Positions 1 to 9,699 are shown, counted from the first letter of the stretch. The stretch: 64,000 bases of DNA from Streptomyces halobius (GCF_023277745.1 NZ_CP086322.1:5952001-6016000), one strand, 5' to 3'. Translations and numbers: made by a program. Notes: a model not told the origin generated them from the letters alone.

Positions 1-296
1 ACCAGCGCGCCGCGGCCGAGGATGTGCTGCTCGTCGTCTCCGAACTGGTCACCAACGCCTGCCTGCACGCCGAAGGGCCGGAGGAACTGCGGCTGCGCTG
101 TACCGCCAAGGTGCTGCGGCTGGAGGTCGGCGACCTCGGCGCGGGGGCGCCGGCGCCGCGCAGCCCGCACCGCCCCGGGCGTCCCGGCGGCCACGGCATG
201 TTCATCGTTCAGCGCCTCTGCCTGGACTGGGGCGTCGTGCGCAACCCGGACGGCGCGGGGAAGACCGTCTGGGCGGAGCTCGCCGCACCGTCCTGA
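1..296 (+). CDS. ATP-binding protein, anti-sigma-factor-like (5' end missing)
   Basis: This is the C-terminal part of a small HATPase_c (GHKL) protein of the RsbW/SpoIIAB-like kind that is very numerous in Streptomyces. The reading frame is open from base 3 and the start lies outside the window. An N-box (ELVTNACLHA) is followed by a glycine-rich lid ending GGHGMFIVQRL, and the protein ends about 25 residues later, as in stand-alone anti-sigma ATPases. Family members bind ATP and hold an alternative sigma factor or an anti-anti-sigma factor; the partner here cannot be named. The normal first Asp of the G1 box is replaced by a GDLGAG stretch, which still fits the family. Confidence 0.75.
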   Translation, partial: QRAAAEDVLLVVSELVTNACLHAEGPEELRLRCTAKVLRLEVGDLGAGAPAPRSPHRPGRPGGHGMFIVQRLCLDWGVVRNPDGAGKTVWAELAAPS

Positions 297-344
297 AGGG
301 CGGGGAGCCGGCGGAACTCCGGCGCGGGCCTCCGGGCCCGCGCT

Positions 345-442
345 GTGTCGTGCGCGCGCCCTGCCGTGTCGTCGTATGCGCGCCCTGCGGTCACAGCAGA
401 CCGGCCCCACCCACTGCCGTGTTGTCGTGTGCGCGCCCTGCC
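345..442. repeat. Imperfect tandem repeat, three copies
   Basis: Three copies of a roughly 20-base unit, TGTCGTG followed by GCGCGCCCTGC, start near 345, 367 and 419, with an unrelated spacer between the second and third. The repeat lies in the 280-base gap between the ATPase and the first surface-protein gene. No reading frame here looks real. Confidence 0.6.
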
Positions 443-521
443 GTGCGCCGGCCGGTCTGGACATCGGGGCTGTTCTTTGCCTTCCCTCGGCAAGGCCCCG
501 GGCGTACCTTGAGCGCCCAAT

Positions 522-536
522 CTGATGTGCCGTCAG
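522..536. promoter_or_regulatory. Palindrome upstream of the LPXTG gene (possible operator)
   Basis: CTGATGTGCCGTCAG is an inverted repeat with six-base arms, one mismatch and a three-base spacer. It sits 40 bases upstream of the GTG start at 577 and just upstream of the ribosome-binding site AGAAGGAG at 561-568. Its position suggests an operator or part of the 5' leader; no regulator can be named. Confidence 0.3.
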
Positions 537-576
537 CAACATCCGGCGGTGCGTCCCGGGAGAAGGAGAACTCAAG

Positions 577-1281
577 GTGGCCCGCTTCTGCGAACAGTAC
601 GGCAGGCGCGCGCGCCGGGCGGCCGGCCTGGCCGCCGCCGTGGCGATGACGGCGGGGTCCGCGGTGATGCTCACCGCACCGGCCGCGCACGCCGAGGTCG
701 TCGACGTCGACTACCAGTGCAAGACGCCGATCGGCAGCAAGGGCGCGATATCGCCCATCGACATCAAGGGCACCCCCAGCGGGGGTGCGTACAAACTCGT
801 CATGTCCTTCCAAAAGGGTGTCTCCTCCAGCCCTGTGGAACTGGGGAAAGGTGCGATGAAGCCCACCGCGCTGATCCGGCTGGGCGGCGCGGAGAACGGT
901 ACGGTGCCGGTCGCCGGGCCCGCCAACGACAAGGCGATACCGGCCAACACCCCCATCAAAATCAGCGACTTGAGCGGTACGTACACACCCAAGGCCAGCG
1001 GCAAGGTCACCTTCACGGCCGCCACGCTCACCATCAAGGCCCTGGGGACGACCACCACCTGCACCCCTCGCAACAACCCCAAACCCTCGCTCACCCTGGA
1101 CGTCAAGGGATCCGGCAGCACGGGCGGTGCGGCCACGGGCGGCTCCTCCGGCGGACAGCTGCCGCAGACCGGACCCGCCGACTCCGCCATCGCGCTGGGC
1201 ACGCTCGGTGGCACGGTGCTGCTGGCCGGTACGGCGGGCGTGCTCTGGCTGACCCGCCGCACCGGGCAGCAGCGGGCCTGA
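577..1281 (+). CDS. Secreted protein anchored by sortase (LPQTG)
   Basis: The 234-residue protein has a Sec signal peptide (Arg-rich start, hydrophobic core, cleavage near the APAAHA/E site around residue 40). One beta-rich domain follows, then a Gly/Ser/Thr linker and a cell-wall sorting signal LPQTG with a hydrophobic segment and a basic tail (TRRTGQQRA). The domain carries two Cys, in CKTPIG near its start and TTTTCTP near its end, probably forming a disulfide. The same domain recurs in the fourth gene of this locus. The GTG start is set by AGAAGGAG eight bases upstream. It is likely exposed on the cell wall after sortase processing. Its ligand is unknown and I do not recognise a named family. 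Confidence 0.8.
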   Translation: MARFCEQYGRRARRAAGLAAAVAMTAGSAVMLTAPAAHAEVVDVDYQCKTPIGSKGAISPIDIKGTPSGGAYKLVMSFQKGVSSSPVELGKGAMKPTALIRLGGAENGTVPVAGPANDKAIPANTPIKISDLSGTYTPKASGKVTFTAATLTIKALGTTTTCTPRNNPKPSLTLDVKGSGSTGGAATGGSSGGQLPQTGPADSAIALGTLGGTVLLAGTAGVLWLTRRTGQQRA

Positions 1282-1308
1282 CGCGGGGACGCCCCCAAGG
1301 AGCCGCCG

Positions 1309-2493
1309 ATGCCGTTCCGTACGCGTGCAACGGTCCTGGGCACGGTCCTCGCGACCGCCGCGGTGCTGCTGTGCCCCGCCGCGGCCGTGGCCCTGGCCCG
1401 CCCCGACGCCGCTCCGGCCACCGCGTCGGCACCGGACTGGTCCCTCGCGCCCGCCCCAGGCGACGGGGCCCGGCCGGGGCCGCAGGACCGCCCGTACTTC
1501 TATCTGGAGGGCGCGCCCGGCACCGTCATGAACGACCGGCTGACCCTCAGCAATCCCTCCGGGCGGTCCGTCACCGTACGGCTGCGCGGCACGGACGCCG
1601 GTTCGTGGATCGTGCTCGCGGCGCAGCAGGTCAAGGTGCCCCCGCGGACGCGCGCGAGTGTGCCGTTCTCGGTGACCGTTCCGGGGGACGCGGTTCCCGG
1701 TGACCACCCCGGGGAGATCACCGCGACCGGTGAGAGCGGAGACGGCGGGCGGAACGGGCGGTCCCGGGTGCGGGTTCATCTGCGGGTGACCGGGCCGAAG
1801 CTGTCCGCGCTGACGGTCGAGCAGGTGACGGTGAGCGGGCGGGGGAGTGCAGCGGTGATCCGGTACGCGCTGGTCAACCGGGGCAACACGGTGCTCAGAC
1901 CGCGCCTCGCGGTGCGCGCCGACGGCCTGTTCGGCCCGGTGCTGCGCCGTGCCGCCCGCACCCTGCCAGTCGAACTGCGGCCCGGGGAGCGCGTCGACCG
2001 CACCGAGACCTGGCCCGATCCGCCGGGGCTGGACGCGGTGGAGGTACGGCTCACGGCTACGGCGGAGGGCGGGGCGCAGGGAGCGGCCACGGCCAGCTAC
2101 ACCCCGGTTCCGTGGGGCGGGGTCGCGGGGATGGGGGTTGTTCTGGTGGTGGGCGGGGGTGGCTGGGTTGTCGTACGGCGGCGGGGGAGGGCAGGGGCCG
2201 CGGATGCGGTGGGGGCGGTCCCGGACGCGGTGGGTGCGGAGGCTGAGGACAGGGGCGGTGTCGGCGGGGGAGGCGACAGCGGGGGCAGTCGGCCCGTCGG
2301 CGGTGACATGGCCAATGGCGTACGGGAACTGGCGAACGCGAGGACGGGAACCGGGACAGGCACCAGGACGGGAACGGGGACAGGCGCCAGGGCCGGAACC
2401 AGGACAAGCGCCAGGACGGGAACCAAGAAGGGAACCAAGAAGGGAACCAAGAAGGGAACCAAGGCGGGGTCAGGGGGCGATCGTGAGCGGTGA
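1309..2493 (+). CDS. DUF916-like (WxL-interacting-protein-like) membrane-anchored surface protein
   Basis: This 394-residue protein has an N-terminal signal peptide, two beta domains, one transmembrane segment near residues 270-290 and a cytoplasmic tail. The first domain (about 55-150) resembles the DUF916 peptidoglycan-binding domain: a disordered-to-NPSG start, the segment GSWIVLAAQQVKVPPRT, and a V-PGDAVPGDHPGEI turn. The second (about 155-265) has the NRGNTVLRP strand typical of the domain after it. In Firmicutes such proteins bind WxL proteins and peptidoglycan. The tail is a low-complexity run of Thr-Gly-Thr-Arg/Lys units encoded by a minisatellite. The ATG is 27 bases after the previous stop. 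The exact family assignment is inferred from pattern, not from a profile search. Confidence 0.6.
   Translation: MPFRTRATVLGTVLATAAVLLCPAAAVALARPDAAPATASAPDWSLAPAPGDGARPGPQDRPYFYLEGAPGTVMNDRLTLSNPSGRSVTVRLRGTDAGSWIVLAAQQVKVPPRTRASVPFSVTVPGDAVPGDHPGEITATGESGDGGRNGRSRVRVHLRVTGPKLSALTVEQVTVSGRGSAAVIRYALVNRGNTVLRPRLAVRADGLFGPVLRRAARTLPVELRPGERVDRTETWPDPPGLDAVEVRLTATAEGGAQGAATASYTPVPWGGVAGMGVVLVVGGGGWVVVRRRGRAGAADAVGAVPDAVGAEAEDRGGVGGGGDSGGSRPVGGDMANGVRELANARTGTGTGTRTGTGTGARAGTRTSARTGTKKGTKKGTKKGTKAGSGGDRER
2340..2466 (+). repeat. Coding minisatellite in the DUF916-like gene
   Basis: Six-base-based repeats of the type GGAACC-AGGACN make up the 3' end of the gene and finish in a run of 12-base GGAACCAAGAAG units. 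They encode alternating TGTG/TRTG and then GTKK repeats. Because the unit is a multiple of three, copy number can change without shifting the frame, so the tail length probably varies between strains. Confidence 0.8.
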
Positions 2494-3583
2494 GATGGAT
2501 CTGTCGACGGTCCTCATCGGAGCCGCGGTCGCGGTGCTCCGCTGCAGGCGACGCGTCATGGCCGGGCTCGCCCTGTGCGCGGCCGTTGTGCTGGCCTTGG
2601 TGCCGGGGACAAGCGCGTCGGCAACCAACGTTTCCATGGCCGACGTCGCCGCAGCCAAGGTCTCCGTGACCGACGTCTCCGCGGCCGACGGGCCCTCCGT
2701 ACACGTCTCCAAGAAGGAGGCGGGCAAGGGCGGCACCGTCACCGTGACCGGGCGCGGCTGGCGGCCCCGGACGCTGCTCACCCTGCTGATCTGCGGGCAG
2801 AACATGATCGGCGGCACCAACGCCTGCGCCAACGGTGACGGACGGGCCGTCACCACCGACGCGCACGGCGCCTTCCGCAAGAGCCTCCCGGTGGCCGAGC
2901 CGCCGAAGCCCTGTCCGTGTGTGGTGCATGTGGCGACCGTGACCGGCGCGCCCGACGCCGCGGACGCCGTGTTCAAGGTGGCGGGCCACCCCGTCGCGCC
3001 GCTGCCCAAGGAGCGCACCGGCGGACGGCTGGCGGTGGTCGCCCCACCGCGGCTTGAGGGCAGCAGCGGCCTGCTGACCTGGTTCGGCGCCCCGCCGCAG
3101 CGCGAGCTGGCGGTCATGGTCGGCAATCCCGGCCCGGCGCCGGCCAAGGACCCGGTCTTCCAGGTGGGCACCTCGCACGGTGTGTTCGCGCCCGAGTGGG
3201 AGGAGCAGCAGTGGCGGGGGACCGTACCCGCCGGGAAGAAGGCCGAGGTCAGGCTGCCGGTGGAGCTGGCGGCCGGTGCGCACGGGGACTATCTGGTCTC
3301 CCTCAAGTACGGCGGCAAGGTCCTGGTGGAGCAGCCGTGGGGGGTCGGCATGCCGTGGGGCGTGACGCTCTTCTGGCTGCTGCTGTGTGTGGTCGTTCCG
3401 ACGGCGGTGTTCCGCATCGGGATGGCGCTCGTGAACCGCGTACGTCCACGTCGTACGACGGCCACCGCCCACAGCCGTACGAGGACCACCGGTGAGCCCG
3501 CCGTGCTGCCCTGGTTCACCCCGGACACCGCACCGTCCACCACCACATCAACCGAGCGACCGACGTCGAAAGGTTCTGCGTGA
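2483..3583 (+). CDS. Secreted, C-terminally membrane-anchored protein with neocarzinostatin-like domain
   Basis: I place the start at GTG 2483, overlapping the previous gene, because AGGGGG lies 6 bases upstream; ATG 2495 is in frame and possible. The protein (366 residues) has a hydrophobic signal segment near 20-45. Residues about 70-170 resemble the neocarzinostatin-type immunoglobulin fold: GGTVTVTGRGW, paired Cys, then a TTDAHGAFRKSLPV strand. A second beta domain follows, then one transmembrane helix (about 300-322) and a basic, Thr-rich cytoplasmic tail. Overlaps on both sides show that it is co-translated with its neighbours. It probably forms part of the same surface complex. The neocarzinostatin likeness is a fold-level guess and does not imply antibiotic binding. 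Confidence 0.55.
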   Translation: MSGEMDLSTVLIGAAVAVLRCRRRVMAGLALCAAVVLALVPGTSASATNVSMADVAAAKVSVTDVSAADGPSVHVSKKEAGKGGTVTVTGRGWRPRTLLTLLICGQNMIGGTNACANGDGRAVTTDAHGAFRKSLPVAEPPKPCPCVVHVATVTGAPDAADAVFKVAGHPVAPLPKERTGGRLAVVAPPRLEGSSGLLTWFGAPPQRELAVMVGNPGPAPAKDPVFQVGTSHGVFAPEWEEQQWRGTVPAGKKAEVRLPVELAAGAHGDYLVSLKYGGKVLVEQPWGVGMPWGVTLFWLLLCVVVPTAVFRIGMALVNRVRPRRTTATAHSRTRTTGEPAVLPWFTPDTAPSTTTSTERPTSKGSA

Positions 3584-4992
3584 TGACGCTGATGAGACTG
3601 ATGAGGCTGATGAAGCCGATGACGTTGATGGGACAACGGAAGAGCGCGGGTCCGGCCTCGGTGGCCGCGCTCGCGCTCGCGGGTGCGGGCGTCATCGCCG
3701 TGGCGGGGCCCGCCCAGGCGGCGGAAACGGCGTACCGGACGGAGTGTCTGCCGCCGCCGATCTCGGGGCTGCCGCCGGTCCAGGGCACCACGAAGGTGGA
3801 GGTCAGCGCGCCCGCGACGGCGAAGGTCGGCGAGGAGATCGAGGTGGTGTGGAAGACCGTCGAGGCGGCCTCGAAGAACCCCGACATCCTCGACCTGGCG
3901 GAGGACACCGTCCAGCCGACCGGCACGATCAAGGTGGCCGGGGCGCAGGCCGGGGAGCTGGCGATGCGGGGAGCGCGGGAGAATCCGCCGATTCCGAAGA
4001 ACAGCCCGATGAAACTGTCCGATATGAAGGGGAAGTTGAAGCTGGAGGAGCCGGGTGAGGTCACTCTGACGCCCGGCTTCTACAACATCAACGTCAACAA
4101 GCCGATCTCCACGGACACCAAGTGCTCGCCCAAGGAGGAGGTGCGGCCCGCGGTCACCATCACGGTGACCGACGGTGGCGGGGACACGGGCGGGTCGACC
4201 GGCGGCACCGACGGAGGCGCGACCTCCGGGGGCGGCACCACCGGAGGCCCGACAGGAGGCACCACCGGAGGCACCGACGGCGGCTCGACAACCGCCGGAA
4301 CCGGTGGCTCCGGTGGTGACCCCGACGGCACCTCGTACCAGGGCAAGGAGGTGAAGGTCCCCTACGCCTGCAAGACCCCCATCGGCGACAAGAAGGCGAC
4401 CTCGCCGGTCCGGATCAAAGCGGTGAAGAAGGGCGGCGGTTACGACCTGACGGTGAGGTTCGGCAAGTCCGTCATGGACAGCCCGGCGGACATCCCCGAG
4501 GACTCGGTCAAGCCGTCGATGGATGTCGAGGTGGGCGGCGCGGACAAGGGGACGGTCAAGGTCGAGGGACCGACGAACCCCGAGCCCATCAAGTCGGGCG
4601 ATCCGATCGAGATCCCCGACCTCAAGGGCACGTACAAGCCAGGCGCCGACGGCAGGACGACGCTGACCCCGGGCGTGCTCACCGTCGACGCCCTCGGGAC
4701 GACCACGACCTGCACTCCGGAGAAGGACCCGGGCGTCTCGCTCGCGCTGGACACCTCGGCCCAGCCGGGCGGCACGTCCGGCGGCACATCGGGCGGTTCG
4801 CCGGGCGGCGCGGCCTCCGGCGGCAGCGCGGCGGGACCGGCCAGCGCCTCGGGCGGCAGCGGCGGCGGCCTGGCCGAGACCGGGGCAACCGGCCACGGCG
4901 ACCTGATCGCGCTCGGCCTGGTCGGCGGCACCGTCATCCTGCTCGGCGGCGCAGTCGTCACGTTCACCCCGTGGCGGAGGCTGCGCGGCTAG
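3583..4992 (+). CDS. Two-domain sortase-anchored surface protein (LAETG)
   Basis: This 469-residue protein starts at an ATGA overlap with the preceding gene (GTG 3580 is an alternative). Its N-terminus is unusual: Met recurs every third to fourth residue before a normal hydrophobic signal core ending GPAQAAE. Two divergent copies of the beta domain of the first gene follow (about 48-190 and 240-390), separated by a long Gly/Thr/Ser linker. Both have a Cys near each end; the second keeps CKTPIG and TTTTCTP almost unchanged. The C-terminus is a sorting signal, LAETG, with a hydrophobic stretch and basic tail; Streptomyces class E sortases prefer LAXTG. A strong terminator follows, so it ends the operon. 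Confidence 0.75.
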   Translation: MTLMRLMRLMKPMTLMGQRKSAGPASVAALALAGAGVIAVAGPAQAAETAYRTECLPPPISGLPPVQGTTKVEVSAPATAKVGEEIEVVWKTVEAASKNPDILDLAEDTVQPTGTIKVAGAQAGELAMRGARENPPIPKNSPMKLSDMKGKLKLEEPGEVTLTPGFYNINVNKPISTDTKCSPKEEVRPAVTITVTDGGGDTGGSTGGTDGGATSGGGTTGGPTGGTTGGTDGGSTTAGTGGSGGDPDGTSYQGKEVKVPYACKTPIGDKKATSPVRIKAVKKGGGYDLTVRFGKSVMDSPADIPEDSVKPSMDVEVGGADKGTVKVEGPTNPEPIKSGDPIEIPDLKGTYKPGADGRTTLTPGVLTVDALGTTTTCTPEKDPGVSLALDTSAQPGGTSGGTSGGSPGGAASGGSAAGPASASGGSGGGLAETGATGHGDLIALGLVGGTVILLGGAVVTFTPWRRLRG

Positions 4993-5050
4993 GACCGGCA
5001 AGGGCGCGGAGTACGAGCAAGGGCCCGCCACAAGCAGGGCCGGCACAAGC

Positions 5051-5083
5051 AAGGGCCCGGCACGCGCAACGTGCCGGGCCCTT
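5051..5083. terminator. Bidirectional terminator hairpin
   Basis: AAGGGCCCGGCACG and its perfect reverse complement form a 14-bp stem around the loop CGCAA. It lies between two convergent genes (the surface-protein operon and the peptide transporter), so it can terminate both. Confidence 0.9.
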
Positions 5084-5107
5084 CCGTGGAGACGGACGGT
5101 GCTCGCG

Positions 5108-6643
<1,536 letters not shown>

Positions 6644-7161
6644 GGAAGATTCCTTGGTCTGCTGGGGGCGCGTGCGCAAGGCGCGCCCGTGTGGGGGTGA
6701 CCGGCACCGGTGTAGTCATGCCCGCCCCCCCACGTCCGGGGGTTCGGCACCACGCGAAGGCGGCGCCGGGCAGGGCGGTCGTACACAGGGATCCACGCCC
6801 CCCGTGCTGCGCGCGCGGCGGACCCGGTCGTCAGGTCAATCACTGTGCTCAGGCCCGGTGGTGCCGGCCCTGCACACAACAGGGACCGATGACGCCAGTT
6901 AAGAGTCACGGTCCCGGAGTTGTGCGGCGGACGTCGGGACACCATACGTCCCGTTAACGCGGCACAGGAACCGATGAGACAACGGTCACATTACGAGGGG
7001 GAACCGTTCGGCCACCCCGGCGCGGCACCCTTCGATACCGCCCGCCACACGGACCACAGAGGGACCGCAGCTCACGGCCGTGATCACGCCGAAACGGTCC
7101 GTCGTGCCCCATCCGCGCAGCGCCGCCCCTTGGGCCTGATACATCGGTCTACCATCGGGCC
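6644..7161. promoter_or_regulatory. Divergent promoter region, transporter / response regulator
   Basis: A gene-free stretch of 518 bases between divergent genes. TACCAT lies 6 bases before the ATG at 7162, a spacing that suggests a -10 box and a leaderless message for the response regulator. No convincing -35 or operator could be fixed, and there is no plausible small gene. Confidence 0.4.
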
Positions 7162-7842
7162 ATGACCCGTGTACTGCTCGCCGAGGATGACGCGTCCATC
7201 TCGGAGCCGCTCGCCCGCGCTCTGCGCCGCGAGGGTTACGAGGTCGAGGTGCGCGAGGACGGCCCCGCGGCGCTCGGCGCCGGTCTCCAGGGCAATATCG
7301 ACCTGCTCGTGCTCGACCTGGGCCTGCCCGATATGGACGGCCTGGAGGTCGCCCGCCGGCTGCGCAACGAAGGCCACTCCTTCCCCATCCTGGTGCTGAC
7401 CGCCCGCGCCGACGAGGTGGACACCGTCGTCGGCCTGGACGCCGGAGCCGACGACTACGTCACCAAACCCTTCCGCCTCGCCGAACTCCTCGCCCGCGTA
7501 CGGGCGCTGCTGCGCCGCGGTGCCGGTGCCGAGCCCCAGCAGCCGCCCGCCACCCACGGCGTACGGATCGACGTGGAGTCGCACCGCGCGTGGATGGGGG
7601 ACGAGGAACTCCAGCTCACGGCAAAGGAGTTCGACCTGCTGCGGGTCCTGGTGCGGGACGCCGGCCGGGTCGTCACCCGGGACCAGCTGATGCGTGAGGT
7701 CTGGGACACCACCTGGTGGTCGTCCACGAAGACGCTGGACATGCACATCTCCTGGCTTCGCAAGAAGCTCGGCGACGATGCCGCCAACCCCCGCTTCATC
7801 GCCACCGTCCGCGGTGTCGGCTTCCGATTCGAGAAAAGCTGA
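7162..7842 (+). CDS. draR: OmpR-family response regulator (DraR-like)
   Basis: The protein is a full-length (226 aa) OmpR/PhoB-type regulator. The receiver domain has the acidic pair E8-D9, phospho-acceptor D52 (LDLGLPDMDG), T80 and K102 (VTKPF). Residues 128-226 form a winged-helix DNA-binding domain ending FIATVRGVGFRFEKS. It is followed after 15 bases by its sensor kinase. Position next to a peptide transporter, GtrA and purK/purE matches my memory of SCO3063/SCO3062 (DraR/DraK) of S. coelicolor, a system reported to act on antibiotic production in response to nitrogen; the symbol rests on that synteny, not on an alignment. Confidence 0.9.
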   Translation: MTRVLLAEDDASISEPLARALRREGYEVEVREDGPAALGAGLQGNIDLLVLDLGLPDMDGLEVARRLRNEGHSFPILVLTARADEVDTVVGLDAGADDYVTKPFRLAELLARVRALLRRGAGAEPQQPPATHGVRIDVESHRAWMGDEELQLTAKEFDLLRVLVRDAGRVVTRDQLMREVWDTTWWSSTKTLDMHISWLRKKLGDDAANPRFIATVRGVGFRFEKS

Positions 7843-7857
7843 AAGAGCCTGCAGCCT

Positions 7858-9105
7858 GTGCGCCGTCGCCTGATCAATTCCACCCTCGCCGTGGTGCTTG
7901 TGGTGATCGCCGTCTTCGGCCTCTCGCTGGTCGTCGTCGAGACCCGCACGATCCAGTCGGGCGCGCAGGAGAGTGTGGCGTCCGAGGCGGTCCGACTGGT
8001 GGGGACCGTGGAGAGCCGGCTGAGCAGCGGCGAGAAGATCACTCCGGACGTCCTCTCCGAGCAGATCACCGCGAACCGCTATGCCGAGATCAAGGTGCCG
8101 GGCAAGCCGCCGATCGAGATCGGGGAACGGCCGTCGGACGAGGTCATCGAGTCGCATGCCGACGGCGAGCGCGGCGAGTCGGTCACCGTCCAGGAGTCCC
8201 GCTCCACGGTCAGCGCGGAGATCGGCCGGACGCTGCTGGTCATCCTGGCCGTCGCACTGCTGGCGGTCGCCGCCGCGGTCATTCTGGCCGTCCGCCAGGC
8301 CCGCCGGCTGACCGCGCCGCTCACCGACCTCGCCGAGACCGCCGAGCGGCTGGGCTCCGGCGATCCCCGCCCGCGCCACCGCCGCTACGGCGTACAGGAG
8401 CTGGACCGGGTCGCGGATGTGCTGGACGCCAGCGCCGAGCGGATCGCCAGGATGCTGACGGCCGAGCGCCGGCTGGCCGCCGACGCCTCGCACCAGCTGC
8501 GGACGCCACTGACCGCGCTGTCCATGCGGCTGGAGGAGATCACCGTCACCCACGACCCGGAGACGGTCAAGGAGGAGGCGACGATCGCGCTGGGCCAGGT
8601 GGACCGGCTCAGCGATGTCGTCCAGCGGCTGCTCACCAACTCCCGCGACCCCCGTACCGGCTCGGCGGTGGCCTTCGACCTCGACGAGATCGTCAAGCAG
8701 CAGATCGAGGAGTGGCGTCCGGCCTACCGCAGCGCGGGGCGGGCCGTCGTCCGCTCCGGGACGGAGGATCTGCGGGCGGTCGGCACGCCCGGCGCGGTCG
8801 CCCAGGTGCTGGCCACCCTGATCGAGAACTCGCTGATGCACGGCGCCGGCACGGTCGCGCTGCGCACCCGCGTCACGGGAAATCAGGCGGTCGTCGAGGT
8901 CAGCGACGCCGGCCCCGGGGTGCCGCCGGACCTCGGCTCGCGGGTCTTCGAGCGGACGGTCTCCGGACGTAACTCCACGGGGCTGGGGCTCGCCGTCGCC
9001 CGCGATCTGGCGGAGGCGGACGGCGGGCGGCTGGAGCTGCTCCAGCAGTATCCGCCGGTCTTCGCGCTGTTCCTGGCCAGGGAGGCCGAACACAGCGAGG
9101 GCTGA
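7858..9105 (+). CDS. draK: Sensor histidine kinase (DraK-like)
   Basis: This 415-residue membrane kinase starts at GTG 15 bases after the response-regulator stop. A first membrane helix (about 8-28) and a second (about 123-143) enclose an extracytoplasmic sensor domain of about 90 residues. A HAMP linker, the H-box ADASHQLRTPLTAL (phospho-accepting H212), the N-box ENSLMHGA, the G1 box DAGPGVP and a G2 box GLGLAVARDLAEADGG follow. It should autophosphorylate and pass phosphate to D52 of the partner. The 3' end runs into an imperfect repeat (9086-9157). The signal sensed cannot be deduced here. Confidence 0.9.
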   Translation: MRRRLINSTLAVVLVVIAVFGLSLVVVETRTIQSGAQESVASEAVRLVGTVESRLSSGEKITPDVLSEQITANRYAEIKVPGKPPIEIGERPSDEVIESHADGERGESVTVQESRSTVSAEIGRTLLVILAVALLAVAAAVILAVRQARRLTAPLTDLAETAERLGSGDPRPRHRRYGVQELDRVADVLDASAERIARMLTAERRLAADASHQLRTPLTALSMRLEEITVTHDPETVKEEATIALGQVDRLSDVVQRLLTNSRDPRTGSAVAFDLDEIVKQQIEEWRPAYRSAGRAVVRSGTEDLRAVGTPGAVAQVLATLIENSLMHGAGTVALRTRVTGNQAVVEVSDAGPGVPPDLGSRVFERTVSGRNSTGLGLAVARDLAEADGGRLELLQQYPPVFALFLAREAEHSEG

Positions 9106-9157
9106 ACCGCGAACGCAGCGAGGGAGGGCTGAGCCGAACACAGTGGGCGCTGAGGCG
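9086..9157. repeat. Imperfect repeat over the end of draK
   Basis: Three related units of roughly 27 bases, of the form CGAACACAGCGAGGGCTGA, run from the last codons of the kinase gene into the spacer. They may come from short duplications of the 3' end of the gene. No hairpin terminator is visible. Confidence 0.5.
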
Positions 9158-9189
9158 CGTACGGCTCCCCGCGCAGCGGAACCGTGCCC

Positions 9190-9699
9190 CTACCACCGGG
9201 AGGTGCTGCGCGACCGCTCGGAGTCGTCGGCGAGGAAGGACTCGGCGCTCACCACGGCCTCCCGCGCGGGCAGCGTACGGAAGACCCAGGTGCGGTAGGA
9301 CCAGAAGCGGAACAGCGTGGCGACGCCGATGCCGAGGAACTTGAAGAAATTGCTCTGCAGCGGGCTGTCCCAGTCGAACCCGTAGGTCGCCGTGTAGAGG
9401 ATGCCGTTCTCGATGACCAGGCCGACCACGCTGAACAGCAGGAAGAGGGAGAGTTCCCGGGTGCGGCCCCGCTTGTCGCGCTCGCGGTAGGTGAAGTAGC
9501 GGTAGCCGAGGTAGTTGGTGCCGGTCGCGATGACCGTCGCGATGATGCTGGCCCGGACGACGGGGATCTCGGTCAGGTGCCGTACGAGGTTGAACACCAC
9601 GAAGTTCACGACGACCCCGGCGCCGCCGACCGCACCGAACTTCACCACTTCCCGTGTGAGCGCCTCCAGCCTGGACCGCAGCGCGCTCCGTTCACTCAT
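9190..9699 (-). CDS. GtrA family membrane protein
   Basis: A 169-residue protein with four membrane helices, starting FGAVGGAGVVVNFVVFNLV in the manner of the GtrA/DPMS3 family (with the conserved G-A/V-NF in helix 1) and ending with an aromatic-rich helix 4 (FRFWSYRTWVF). Family members help flip polyprenyl-linked sugars or assist cell-wall glycosyltransferases. It is convergent with draK and lies 156 bases downstream of the chagasin-like gene on the same strand. The substrate is unknown; a cell-envelope glycan is the likely context. Confidence 0.85.
   Translation of the reverse strand: MSERSALRSRLEALTREVVKFGAVGGAGVVVNFVVFNLVRHLTEIPVVRASIIATVIATGTNYLGYRYFTYRERDKRGRTRELSLFLLFSVVGLVIENGILYTATYGFDWDSPLQSNFFKFLGIGVATLFRFWSYRTWVFRTLPAREAVVSAESFLADDSERSRSTSRW

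Noticed and set aside
2700..3000. Antibiotic chromoprotein gene (neocarzinostatin type)
   Set aside because: Only the fold pattern is similar; there is no enediyne cluster nearby and the protein is membrane-anchored.
577..4992. Chaplin or rodlin surface genes
   Set aside because: No chaplin domain (paired Cys with the Gly/Asn/Val-rich hydrophobic stretch) is present; the domains are longer and different.
7084..9141. 685-codon frame antisense to draR/draK
   Set aside because: Both plus-strand genes have complete motifs; the antisense frame is low-complexity.
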